Positions 27,148 to 34,953 of a stretch of DNA of 64,000 nucleotides are shown piece after piece. Within the stretch, counting starts at the first letter, position 1. Every line of letters starts with the position of its first letter. The notes under the pieces were generated by a model. The model did not search any database. It was not told the DNA's origin and saw nothing but the letters and a program-made list of their open reading frames with translations. The stretch lies in contig NZXX01000001.1 in NCBI GenBank assembly GCA_002702065.1, positions 1,674,001-1,738,000 on the forward strand, in the 5' to 3' direction. The stretch is from Anaerolineaceae bacterium (GTDB lineage Bacteria > Chloroflexota > Anaerolineae > Aggregatilineales > Phototrophicaceae). Both the position numbers and the translations under genes were made by a program.

Positions 27148-27546
27148 ATGCCTTTTGAACTATTTGTAAACGGAACCCTGATGCGCGGACTGAAACTGCA
27201 AGCCAATATGGGCGACTCTGAATTGATTGGTGAGTTTCGCACCGAGCCGCGTTATCGCATCCACTCCATTGATGATATTCACCCGGGGATGTATCGCCTG
27301 AAGGATGACGAGGCGGGCGGTGTGGCGGTGGCTGGTGAATTATATCTGGTGGATGAAACGACGTGGCAAACCATCGAAGCCGGCGAACCGCCTAACCTGT
27401 ATCGCGGTCGTGTCCTGCTGGAAGATGGACGTGAGGTTTACGGCATTCTGTATCCGCGCGAGCTGGCCGAACAGCACTATCCCGACATTTCTGAACATGG
27501 TGGCTGGCGCGAATATATGCAGAGCAAAGCCACGGAGTCTGAATAA
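27148..27546 (+). CDS. Stand-alone allophanate-hydrolase C-terminal-domain-like / GGCT-fold protein
   Basis: A 132-residue protein starting [14 protein letters not shown]. It has the gamma-glutamylcyclotransferase-like pattern: NGTLMRG, a [18 protein letters not shown] segment, then [13 protein letters not shown] with a candidate acidic residue, and [11 protein letters not shown]. From memory it resembles the C-terminal domain of allophanate hydrolase (AtzF), which handles N-carboxycarbamate, here as a free protein. The ATG at 27148 is used because the promoter lies between it and the earlier in-frame start. Its stop overlaps the next ATG, so it is coupled to the first cysteine hydrolase. Activity is unproven; a cyclotransferase is the alternative. 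Confidence 0.75.
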   Translation: MPFELFVNGTLMRGLKLQANMGDSELIGEFRTEPRYRIHSIDDIHPGMYRLKDDEAGGVAVAGELYLVDETTWQTIEAGEPPNLYRGRVLLEDGREVYGILYPRELAEQHYPDISEHGGWREYMQSKATESE

Positions 27547-28220
27547 TGCCTGTTGTCAGCGCACTGCCATACGCCTTCAGCTTCGAGCCGGAAAAAACGG
27601 CGCTTCTCATTATTGACATGCAGCGTGATTTTCTGGAGCCGGGCGGATTTGGCGAGATGCTGGGCAATGACGTGTCGCAGCTTCGCACGACTATCGAGCC
27701 GATCCGTGAAGTGCTGGAACGCTTCCGGCAGCAGCAGTTGCTTGTGATCCATACGCGAGAAGGACACCGCCCGGACCTGACGGACCTGCCAGCCAGCAAA
27801 CGCAGCCGTGGCAACCTGAGCTGTGGCATCGGTGACGTGGGGCCGATGGGGCGCATTCTGGTGCGCGGTGAGGCCGGGCACGCCATCATCGACGAATTGC
27901 AACCACTGCCCAACGAGCCGGTCATCGACAAGCCGGGCAAAGGCAGTTTTTACGCCACGGATCTGCAAACCATCCTGCAAAATCACGGTATCACAAGCCT
28001 GATCGTTACCGGTGTGACGACGGAAGTCTGCGTGCACACCACCGTGCGCGAGGCGAATGATCGCGGTTACGAATGCCTGGTGCTGACAGATTGTGTGGCG
28101 TCCTACTTCCCGGAATTTCAACGGGTTGCACTGGAGATGATTGCCGCGCAGGGCGGGATTTTCGGCTGGACAACTTCATCAGAAGCCCTGATAACGGCCT
28201 TTGAAAAGGAGCCCTCATGA
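27546..28220 (+). CDS. Isochorismatase-fold cysteine hydrolase 1 (ureide/biuret-type amidohydrolase)
   Basis: A 224-residue cysteine hydrolase. The catalytic triad is visible: Asp24 (LIIDMQRDF), Lys near 129 (DKPGKGSF) and Cys162 (TTEVCVHTT), with the usual cis-peptide region before the Cys (TGVT). The [11 protein letters not shown] form and the N-terminal [13 protein letters not shown] resemble biuret hydrolase and ureidoacrylate hydrolase (RutB) relatives, which release ammonia or carbamate from ureide-like amides. Its start overlaps the preceding stop, and its end overlaps the next ATG (ATGA). A near paralogue follows directly. Confidence 0.9.
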   Translation: MPVVSALPYAFSFEPEKTALLIIDMQRDFLEPGGFGEMLGNDVSQLRTTIEPIREVLERFRQQQLLVIHTREGHRPDLTDLPASKRSRGNLSCGIGDVGPMGRILVRGEAGHAIIDELQPLPNEPVIDKPGKGSFYATDLQTILQNHGITSLIVTGVTTEVCVHTTVREANDRGYECLVLTDCVASYFPEFQRVALEMIAAQGGIFGWTTSSEALITAFEKEPS

Positions 28221-28909
28221 GCGAGACGATGCCCGGCAAGCTGGTTGTCCCGGCGGATCCTTATGATTATGCCTTTGACATTGCAACGACGGCTCTGGTC
28301 ATCATCGACATGCAGGCTGATTTCTGTGGTCCGGGTGGATATGTCGACGCCATGGGCTACGACCTGTCGCTGACGGCCTGTGCCGTCGAGCCGATCAAGC
28401 GTCTGCTGGATGTGGTACGCCAAACGGGTATGACCGTTATTCATACGCGGGAGGGGCATCGCCCGGATTTATCGGATTGTCCGCCGAACAAATTGTGGCG
28501 CAGCCAGCGTATCGGCGCGGGCATCGGCGACGAGGGACCGCTGGGGCGCATTCTGATTCGCGGACAGCAGGGCTGGGATATTATCCCTGAACTTGCGCCA
28601 GCCCCTGATGAAATCATCATTGATAAACCGGGTAAGGGCAGCTTCTACGCCACTGACCTTGAACTTATCCTGCACCGTAAGGGCATTACCCACCTGATTT
28701 TGACAGGTATCACCACTGATGTGTGCGTGCATACTACCATGCGCGAAGCCAACGACCGCGGCCTGGAATGTCTGCTGCTGGAAGACTGTACCGGCGCAAC
28801 TGACTTTGATAACTACCGTCATGCGATCAAGATGGTCAAGATGCAGGGAGGTGTGTTTGGGACTGTGTCCGATTCACGTGCCCTGATCACCGTTTTGGAA
28901 GCCCAGTAA
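28217..28909 (+). CDS. Isochorismatase-fold cysteine hydrolase 2 (paralogue)
   Basis: A 230-residue paralogue of the previous gene. The triad is Asp31 (VIIDMQADF), a Lys in DKPGKGSF and Cys170 (TTDVCVHTT). Long shared blocks ([10 protein letters not shown], GPxGRILxRG, YATDLxxIL, VHTTxREANDRG) show a tandem duplication. The two copies differ in the segment after HRPDL and near the C-terminus, where substrate contacts usually lie, so they may act on successive intermediates or form a hetero-oligomer. The ATGA overlap with copy 1 indicates coupled translation. Confidence 0.9.
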   Translation: MSETMPGKLVVPADPYDYAFDIATTALVIIDMQADFCGPGGYVDAMGYDLSLTACAVEPIKRLLDVVRQTGMTVIHTREGHRPDLSDCPPNKLWRSQRIGAGIGDEGPLGRILIRGQQGWDIIPELAPAPDEIIIDKPGKGSFYATDLELILHRKGITHLILTGITTDVCVHTTMREANDRGLECLLLEDCTGATDFDNYRHAIKMVKMQGGVFGTVSDSRALITVLEAQ

Positions 28910-28931
28910 ACCGTCCGCTAGACCGGGGATC

Positions 28932-30536
28932 ATGATGATGGAAGACTTCGTTGTACTGAAAGGAATCACCAAGACATTCGGCAGTTTTGTCGCCAACAAC
29001 AATGTCGATTTTGCCGTCAAGAAGCAGCAGGTCCACGCGCTGCTGGGCGAAAACGGCGCTGGCAAGAGCACGCTCATGAAGCTGCTTTACGGCGTGTACC
29101 AGCCGGATTCTGGCGATGTGTTTGTCGATGGCGAAAAGGTGGTCATCAATTCTCCGCACGATGCTCGTGCCGTCGGGATCGGCATGGTATTCCAGAGCTT
29201 TATGCTTATCCCGGCATTTACGGTGATTGAGAACGTGGCCCTCAGCCTGAAAGACCTGGGCCTGACCATTGACCAGCGCGACATTGAAAAGCGCATCCTG
29301 GAACTGTCTGACAAGTACGGCTTCGACATTGACCCTCACGCGAAAGTGTGGCAGCTGCCCATTGGTGCCCAGCAGAAAATCGAGATTATCAAGCTGGTGA
29401 TGGCCGGGGCGCGTCTGCTGATTTTTGACGAACCAACCAGTGTGCTGGCCCCCCATGAAGCCGAATCGTTATTTCAGATTTTCGATTCGCTGCGGGCCAG
29501 TGGCTACACCATTATTTTTATCTCGCACAAACTCAACGAAGTGCTGCGCTGCTCGGACGAGATTACGGTGCTGCGGCGCGGTGCGGTCGTGGGCACGATC
29601 AATCGTTCGGAAGCGACTGAGGCTGTGCTGGTCGACATGATTATCGGCGAGAAATCGGCAAACAGTCAGTCATACGAACGCAAGCCGCTGCCCCCCCCAA
29701 ACAAACCGCTGCTCGAAATGCGCGATGTGGTGGCATGCGACGACCGCGGGCGGCGGACGCTCGATGGCTTAAACCTGAACATCTTTCCCGGTGAAATTGT
29801 GGGCATTGCCGGGGTGTCTGGCAATGGACAAAAAGAAGCCGGTGAGGTTATCCAGAGTATTCGGGCTGTCGAAAGCGGGCACATCTTGCTGGATGGCACA
29901 GACATCAGCCACTGGTCGATTTTGGACGTGCGGCAGGCGGGTGTGGTTTGTATACCGGAAGACCCGCTGGCGTTCGGCGCTGTACCCACGCTGACCGTTG
30001 AGGAAAACCTGGCGCTGGGAGATGTCGAAGCGGACAGCGCCAAAGGCTGGAGGCCGGTCAATTGGGGACAGGCCAGAGCCAAACTCGATAAAGTTCAGAA
30101 GGAATTCGGCCTTCAGATGCCCCGCCTGAATGTGCCGATTCGGGCGCTTTCCGGTGGCAACGTGCAGCGGATTGTTTTTGCCCGCGAACTGGCGGCCAAA
30201 TCAAAACTGCTACTGGCTTACTATCCCACACGTGGAACGGACATCAATGCTGCCGAAATTATCCGGACGGTACTGCTGCATTATCGCAATTTGGGCGGGG
30301 CGATTCTTTTAATCTCCGAAGATCTGGACGAGTTGTTCATGATCTCTGATCGCATTGTGGTGATGTATCACGGCAGAAATGTGGGTGAACGGGACCCGAA
30401 GACTGCCGACATCACCGAAATCGGCTACCTCATGACGGACGGCAAGTTCAGCCACAAAGATCGTCAGACCGTTACCCCTAACGTTCCCCCGATGCAAAAA
30501 GCCGGAGTAGAAAGCGTCGCTCATGTCAGCCACTAA
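28932..30536 (+). CDS. BMP-type ABC transporter, double ATPase (NupO/YufO-like)
   Basis: A 534-residue protein with two ABC domains. Domain 1 (about 5-245) has Walker A GENGAGKST, a relaxed signature LPIGAQQKIEI and Walker B LLIFDEPT. Domain 2 (about 260-500) has the degenerate Walker A GVSGNGQKE and signature LSGGNVQR, typical of this family, with YYPTRGTD near the second Walker B. Start is an ATG triplet run after GGGG. Family members drive import of nucleosides, purines and similar compounds with the paired permeases and binding protein that follow. Confidence 0.93.
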   Translation: MMMEDFVVLKGITKTFGSFVANNNVDFAVKKQQVHALLGENGAGKSTLMKLLYGVYQPDSGDVFVDGEKVVINSPHDARAVGIGMVFQSFMLIPAFTVIENVALSLKDLGLTIDQRDIEKRILELSDKYGFDIDPHAKVWQLPIGAQQKIEIIKLVMAGARLLIFDEPTSVLAPHEAESLFQIFDSLRASGYTIIFISHKLNEVLRCSDEITVLRRGAVVGTINRSEATEAVLVDMIIGEKSANSQSYERKPLPPPNKPLLEMRDVVACDDRGRRTLDGLNLNIFPGEIVGIAGVSGNGQKEAGEVIQSIRAVESGHILLDGTDISHWSILDVRQAGVVCIPEDPLAFGAVPTLTVEENLALGDVEADSAKGWRPVNWGQARAKLDKVQKEFGLQMPRLNVPIRALSGGNVQRIVFARELAAKSKLLLAYYPTRGTDINAAEIIRTVLLHYRNLGGAILLISEDLDELFMISDRIVVMYHGRNVGERDPKTADITEIGYLMTDGKFSHKDRQTVTPNVPPMQKAGVESVAHVSH

Positions 30537-31617
30537 TGTTGATCCAAATGCAATCGAAACGCCGGTGCCGGTGCCGGGGCGCATCGGTATCCGCTTGCCG
30601 AATTCGCTGCGGGAAGTCTGGAATTATGTGTGGACGATTGGCCTCGCGCTGGTGCTGTTTGGCATTTTGCTGGCGCTGCTCGGCAAGGACCCGATCCGGG
30701 CCTATACCGCCATTTATGACGGTGCGCTGCGCGACAGTTATGGCTGGAGCGAAGTCGTCGTCAAGATGATTCCCTTCATTCTGACGGCGCTGGCTGTGGC
30801 AATTCCGGCACGGTTAGGCCTGATCAACGTGGGCGGCGAAGGGCAGATTTATATCGGTGCGGTGTTTGCGTCGTTTGTCGCGCTCAAGTTTGGCGCGCTG
30901 CCGCCGGTCATCCTGATTCCGCTGCTGGTGGCGGCGGGTGCGTTGGGTGGCGCATTGTGGGGCGGCGTAGTCGGCCTGACACGGGCGGTCGTCGGATTGA
31001 ATGAGACGATCTCCTCACTGTTATTGAACTATCTTGCCATCCTGATGGTCGATATGCTGGTACATGGCCCCTGGAAAGACCCCGGTGGCCCCAACTGGGC
31101 TTATACCGCCGAGTTTCCGGTGAATGCGCATCTGGCAACTTTCGGTGGTTCACGCATCAGCCTGGGCATTGTTTTCGCGCTCGTATCGGTGGCGGTGTAT
31201 TTCTGGTTGTTCAGGTACACCCGCTGGGGTTACAAGATGCGCGTGGTCGGGGGCAATGCCGAAGCGGCATCTCGGTCGGGCATTCGCGTCAACTGGTATG
31301 TGATCGGGGCGCTGATGCTGGGCGCAGCGTTTGCCGGTATCGCCGGGATGGTTGAGGTGACGGCCATTCAATGGCGGCTGCGGGCCGGTATCTCCAACGG
31401 TTACGGGTACATCGGCTTTCTGGTGGCGTGGCTGGCGATACAAAAGCCGGGACGCATCATCGTGATGGCCGCCATTGTCAGCATTGTGTCGGTCGGCGGC
31501 GATATGCTGCAAATCGGGGCGGGTCTGCCGTCCTCGACGGTCAATATCCTGATGGCCTTTATTTTGTTCCTCGTGCTGCGTAATCAGGGCCTCACCTCGG
31601 CAAAGGAGACCAGCTAA
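30523..31617 (+). CDS. BMP-type ABC transporter permease 1 (NupP-like)
   Basis: A 364-residue inner-membrane permease. A cytosolic N-terminal stretch of about 35 residues leads into the first helix (VWTIGLALVLFGILL); eight or nine further hydrophobic segments follow. INVGGEGQIYIGAVFAS and GLNETISSLLLNYLAI are hallmarks of BPD_transp_2 permeases for nucleosides and purines. The start lies inside the end of the ATPase gene (14-base overlap), and the stop is separated from the next ATG by two bases. Confidence 0.92.
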   Translation: MSATNVDPNAIETPVPVPGRIGIRLPNSLREVWNYVWTIGLALVLFGILLALLGKDPIRAYTAIYDGALRDSYGWSEVVVKMIPFILTALAVAIPARLGLINVGGEGQIYIGAVFASFVALKFGALPPVILIPLLVAAGALGGALWGGVVGLTRAVVGLNETISSLLLNYLAILMVDMLVHGPWKDPGGPNWAYTAEFPVNAHLATFGGSRISLGIVFALVSVAVYFWLFRYTRWGYKMRVVGGNAEAASRSGIRVNWYVIGALMLGAAFAGIAGMVEVTAIQWRLRAGISNGYGYIGFLVAWLAIQKPGRIIVMAAIVSIVSVGGDMLQIGAGLPSSTVNILMAFILFLVLRNQGLTSAKETS

Positions 31618-31619
31618 CT

Positions 31620-32540
31620 ATGGACCCCATCCTGTTTCTGCGATTTGTGTTCGCGGGTGCGATCCGCGCTGGTGCCCCGGTGATGTATGCCAGCCTGGGC
31701 GAAACAGTCACCGAACGTGCTGGCATCGTCAACCTGGGGGTCGAAGGGTCGATGCTGATGGGGGCCTGTATCGGCTTTATGACGACCGCCGAAACCGGCA
31801 GTGCCTGGCTGGGTTTTCTGGTCGGTGGTCTGGCCGGGGCAGTGGTCAGCCTGATGCACGCGTATCTGGTGGTGCATGCACGTGCCAACCAACTGGCGAG
31901 TGGGCTGGTGCTGTTGTTCTTCGCGCTGGGCTTTACCGCGCTGGTGGGGCGTCCGTACGTGAGCGTGCAGATCGGCGGCTTTGATGTGATCGCCATCCCG
32001 GTGCTGTCCGAAATTCCGTTTTTTGGGCCGGTTCTGTTTCGCCATGACATCCTGACCTATATCGCCTATCTGCTGGTGCCGTTGATCTGGTGGGTGATGT
32101 ACCGGACGCGGTGGGGGCTGGCGCTGCGGGCGGTGGGGGAAAGCCGGGTCGTGGCATTTTCGACCGGGCGCAACCCCGCGTTGATCGCGTATGCTGCCGT
32201 TTTCTTCAGCGGCCTGATGGCGGGTTTTGGGGGCGCCCAGTTGTCGCTGGCTTATACCCATTTCTGGGTCGAGGGCATGACCAACGGGATCGGTTTTATC
32301 GCGGTGGCGCTCGTGATTTTCGGGATGTGGCACCCGGCCCGCGTCATGCTCGGCGTGCTGCTGTTCGGCGGCGCGACATCCCTGCAATTGCAGTTGCAGA
32401 CGCTGGAAATTGGTATTTCACCGTTTTTGCTGCAAATGCTGCCTTACTTGCTCACGCTGTCGGTTTTGCTCCTTTGGGGGCAGGCCAGCAAGCGCGCGAT
32501 GCCTGCTGAACTGGGCGTCACCTTTAGCCGCAACGGTTAG
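31620..32540 (+). CDS. BMP-type ABC transporter permease 2 (NupQ-like)
   Basis: A 306-residue permease, the shorter partner. The N-terminal segment carries MYASLGETVTERAGIVNLGVEGSML, the usual second-permease signature of nucleoside and basic-membrane-protein importers. About nine hydrophobic segments are present, with RAVGESRVVAFSTGRNP in a cytosolic loop. It lies two bases after permease 1 and 75 bases before the binding-protein start. Confidence 0.92.
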   Translation: MDPILFLRFVFAGAIRAGAPVMYASLGETVTERAGIVNLGVEGSMLMGACIGFMTTAETGSAWLGFLVGGLAGAVVSLMHAYLVVHARANQLASGLVLLFFALGFTALVGRPYVSVQIGGFDVIAIPVLSEIPFFGPVLFRHDILTYIAYLLVPLIWWVMYRTRWGLALRAVGESRVVAFSTGRNPALIAYAAVFFSGLMAGFGGAQLSLAYTHFWVEGMTNGIGFIAVALVIFGMWHPARVMLGVLLFGGATSLQLQLQTLEIGISPFLLQMLPYLLTLSVLLLWGQASKRAMPAELGVTFSRNG

Positions 32541-32615
32541 CACAGGGGGAAGGTCCAACCGCGAAACTCAGCTTTTTTGCAACCTGATTTATCGACAATA
32601 TCGAAGGATAGAGCA

Positions 32616-33800
32616 ATGATGACACCTCGCAAAACACGAAAACTACCCCTGTATCTGTCCCTTGTCCTCGCGCTGATTCTGACTCAGGCGCTTATGCTGG
32701 TTGCGCACGCACAGGAAGCGGAAACGCCGGACCCCTGTGGACCGATGGGCACCGAGGCCGTTGCGGAATCGCTGGGTGCGGATTTTGATCTGGCCAGTCT
32801 GGACGCCAAGATCGGTTTCCTGTATGTCGGGCCGGTCGATGACTTTGGCTACAATTACGCGGCTAATCAGGGCAAATTGTGCATGGAGGCGCTGTTTCCG
32901 AATGCGGAATTCCTCGTTGCCGAGAACGTGCCGGAGAACGCCGAAGCCGAGCGCGTGATGGAGCAAATGATCCGCAGCGGTGCGACGATTATCTTCCCAA
33001 CCAGCTTCGGGCATCTTGACCCCGCCATTCGCGTTGGCCAGCGCTTCCCCGATGTGACGTTCTTCCACCTGGGTGGCCCGCAGACAACGGAGAATGTTGG
33101 CACCTTCTTTGGCGAGATCTGGCAGATGGAATATGCCTCTGGCGTGGCGGCAGGCCTGATGACCGAGACGAACAAGCTGGGCTTCATCGTCGCCTTTCCG
33201 ATCCCGCAGGTGCTGCTCAATATCAATGCCTTCCACCTGGGGGCGCAGTCGGTGAACCCGGATGTGACCACGACGGTCATTTTCACCAGCAACTGGTGTG
33301 ATCCCGGCACCCAGGCCGAAGCCGCAAACACCTTGATCGAGCAGGAAATTGACGTGATTACCCAGCATGAAGACTGCCCCAAGCCTATTATTGAGGCTGC
33401 TGATCGTAATGCGGTCTGGTCGGTGGGGTATCATGCGGATGCCAGCACGGTTGCGCCTGAAACATGGATTACGGGTGCCCGGTGGGTATGGGGGCCATCG
33501 ATGGCGGCGCTGGCAATCGAAGCCTTTGAAGGCACCTACGAACCCAAGATTCAGCGCTTGGGCATAGCCGATGGCGTGGTTGATCTGTCCGTTTTTGGCC
33601 CGAATGTCCCCGATGAGGTGATCGAGCAGGTGGAAGCCGTTAAAGAGGCTATCATCGCGGATGAGTTGTTCCCCTTTGAAGGGCCGATTTATGACCAGGC
33701 AGGGAATGTGGTTATCGAGGAAGGGGTGCGGCCAGATACGCTCACACTGGAATCGATGAACTATCTGGTTGATGGCGTGGTTGGGACGATTCCCAACTAG
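32616..33800 (+). CDS. BMP family ABC transporter substrate-binding protein
   Basis: A 394-residue secreted protein. The ATG at 32616 follows AAGGA at eight bases; an in-frame start 39 bases earlier lacks such a site and would lengthen the cytosolic end of the signal peptide. The signal peptide (RKTRK, hydrophobic core, VAHA-QEA) has no lipobox cysteine. The mature domain shows the BMP/Med pattern: IGFLYVGPVDDFGYNYAANQG, FPTSFGHLDPA, a GFIVAFP block and WITGARWVWG. A short acidic region with two Cys precedes the domain. The ligand is probably a nucleoside, purine or ureide-like compound judged from neighbours; this is inference. Confidence 0.9.
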   Translation: MMTPRKTRKLPLYLSLVLALILTQALMLVAHAQEAETPDPCGPMGTEAVAESLGADFDLASLDAKIGFLYVGPVDDFGYNYAANQGKLCMEALFPNAEFLVAENVPENAEAERVMEQMIRSGATIIFPTSFGHLDPAIRVGQRFPDVTFFHLGGPQTTENVGTFFGEIWQMEYASGVAAGLMTETNKLGFIVAFPIPQVLLNINAFHLGAQSVNPDVTTTVIFTSNWCDPGTQAEAANTLIEQEIDVITQHEDCPKPIIEAADRNAVWSVGYHADASTVAPETWITGARWVWGPSMAALAIEAFEGTYEPKIQRLGIADGVVDLSVFGPNVPDEVIEQVEAVKEAIIADELFPFEGPIYDQAGNVVIEEGVRPDTLTLESMNYLVDGVVGTIPN

Positions 33801-33819
33801 GCTAGGGCTGCGTGTCATG

Positions 33820-33858
33820 AACCCGCTGTTGCTTTGCGGCGCAGCGGGTTTCGTCTTT
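33820..33858 (+). terminator. Rho-independent terminator after the BMP operon
   Basis: A nine-pair perfect stem (33820-33828 with 33842-33850, AACCCGCTG/CAGCGGGTT) is followed by TCGTCTTT. It separates the transport operon from the GntR gene. Confidence 0.75.
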
Positions 33859-33971
33859 ACGATTATCGTGTATCATAAAGCATGGGGCTGCATACCATGT
33901 AATTGGCCTGTCACTGTGGGCCACAACCGTTGTTTGTCTGATCTTTCCGCCGCCAGAATATTTGCGAACGC

Positions 33972-34691
33972 ATGGCCAAGTCAAACCTCAGCACGACCAT
34001 TTACGAAACACTGAAGCAGCGCATTATTTTTCGCGAATACCCGGCAGACCATCATCTGACCGAGGATGCGATCAGTCAGGAATTTAACGTCAGCCGTATT
34101 CCGGCACGCGAAGCGCTGCGGATGTTGCAGGAAAAGAATCTGGTTCGCAAGATTCCACATCGCGGTTGTACGGTCATCCAACCTGATCTTGATGAAATCA
34201 AGGAAATCTACGCGGTTCGGCAAACGCTGGAACTCTATGTCGTTGAACAATTGGCGCGTCATGGCATGGCGGACGACTCCTGGCGGGCGATTCACGACCA
34301 GTGGCAAGAGATCGAAGATCGCCTGAGAGACCCCGATGCTGCCGCCACCGAAGTAAACAGTGAGGATATGGCAGAACTCGACCGCGATTTTCATGAAGGG
34401 CTGGCGCGGGCGGCTGGGAATCAGTTTTTGTGCGACATGCTGCGCACGGTGGATGAACGTCTGCACTTTATTCGCGTGATGGATATTACATCAACAGAAC
34501 GTCTGCTGGAAACCTGCAAGCAGCATCTCACCATCCTCAGGCATATCAGGAACAATGATGTGGAAGCTGCGAAAGAGGCGCTGCGCAAAAATGTCGAATA
34601 CGGGCATGGGAACGTACAATCGGCATTGCAGGCGGCGTTGAAAAAGCACGCCTCCAAACCGGTCATGCCATCCTTTACGCTCAAGTGGTAA
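33972..34691 (+). CDS. GntR family transcriptional regulator, FCD subfamily
   Basis: A 239-residue DNA-binding protein. The winged-helix domain (about 5-75) reads TTIYETLKQRIIFREY, then ISQEFNVSRIPAREALRML (recognition region) and VRKIPHRGCTVI (wing). The FCD ligand/metal domain (about 85-220) has the metal-site residues in DRDFHEGLARAAGN and later HLTILRHI. Such regulators are mostly repressors released by a pathway intermediate. The gene sits just behind the BMP operon terminator, so it probably controls the island through the palindrome at 27059. It has no good ribosome site, consistent with low expression. Confidence 0.9.
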   Translation: MAKSNLSTTIYETLKQRIIFREYPADHHLTEDAISQEFNVSRIPAREALRMLQEKNLVRKIPHRGCTVIQPDLDEIKEIYAVRQTLELYVVEQLARHGMADDSWRAIHDQWQEIEDRLRDPDAAATEVNSEDMAELDRDFHEGLARAAGNQFLCDMLRTVDERLHFIRVMDITSTERLLETCKQHLTILRHIRNNDVEAAKEALRKNVEYGHGNVQSALQAALKKHASKPVMPSFTLKW

Positions 34692-34953
34692 CCCCCCAAA
34701 TCTCATCTGATTAGCTTCTCAATACGCACAAATAATTGGTTCGTTCTAAGGTGCTTGCCTGTCATCAGGTATGAAATGGTGACATGCCGCGCCGTTGTTC
34801 ACGCATTGATTCCTGCCTGGGCTGTCGATTTAACAGTGACATTCTGCATCCTGATTCCTGAGCAATATCCCCTGACAGATTCCCCGTCTCGATAGAAAGT
34901 ATATGTATTGGCTAATTGTAATTTGAATTCGTGCAGATCATTGATCGGAGCGC

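Noticed and set aside
32643..33818. Long minus-strand open frame (391 codons) opposite the BMP binding protein
   Set aside because: Antisense shadow of a gene with clear BMP motifs; no domain, no ribosome site.
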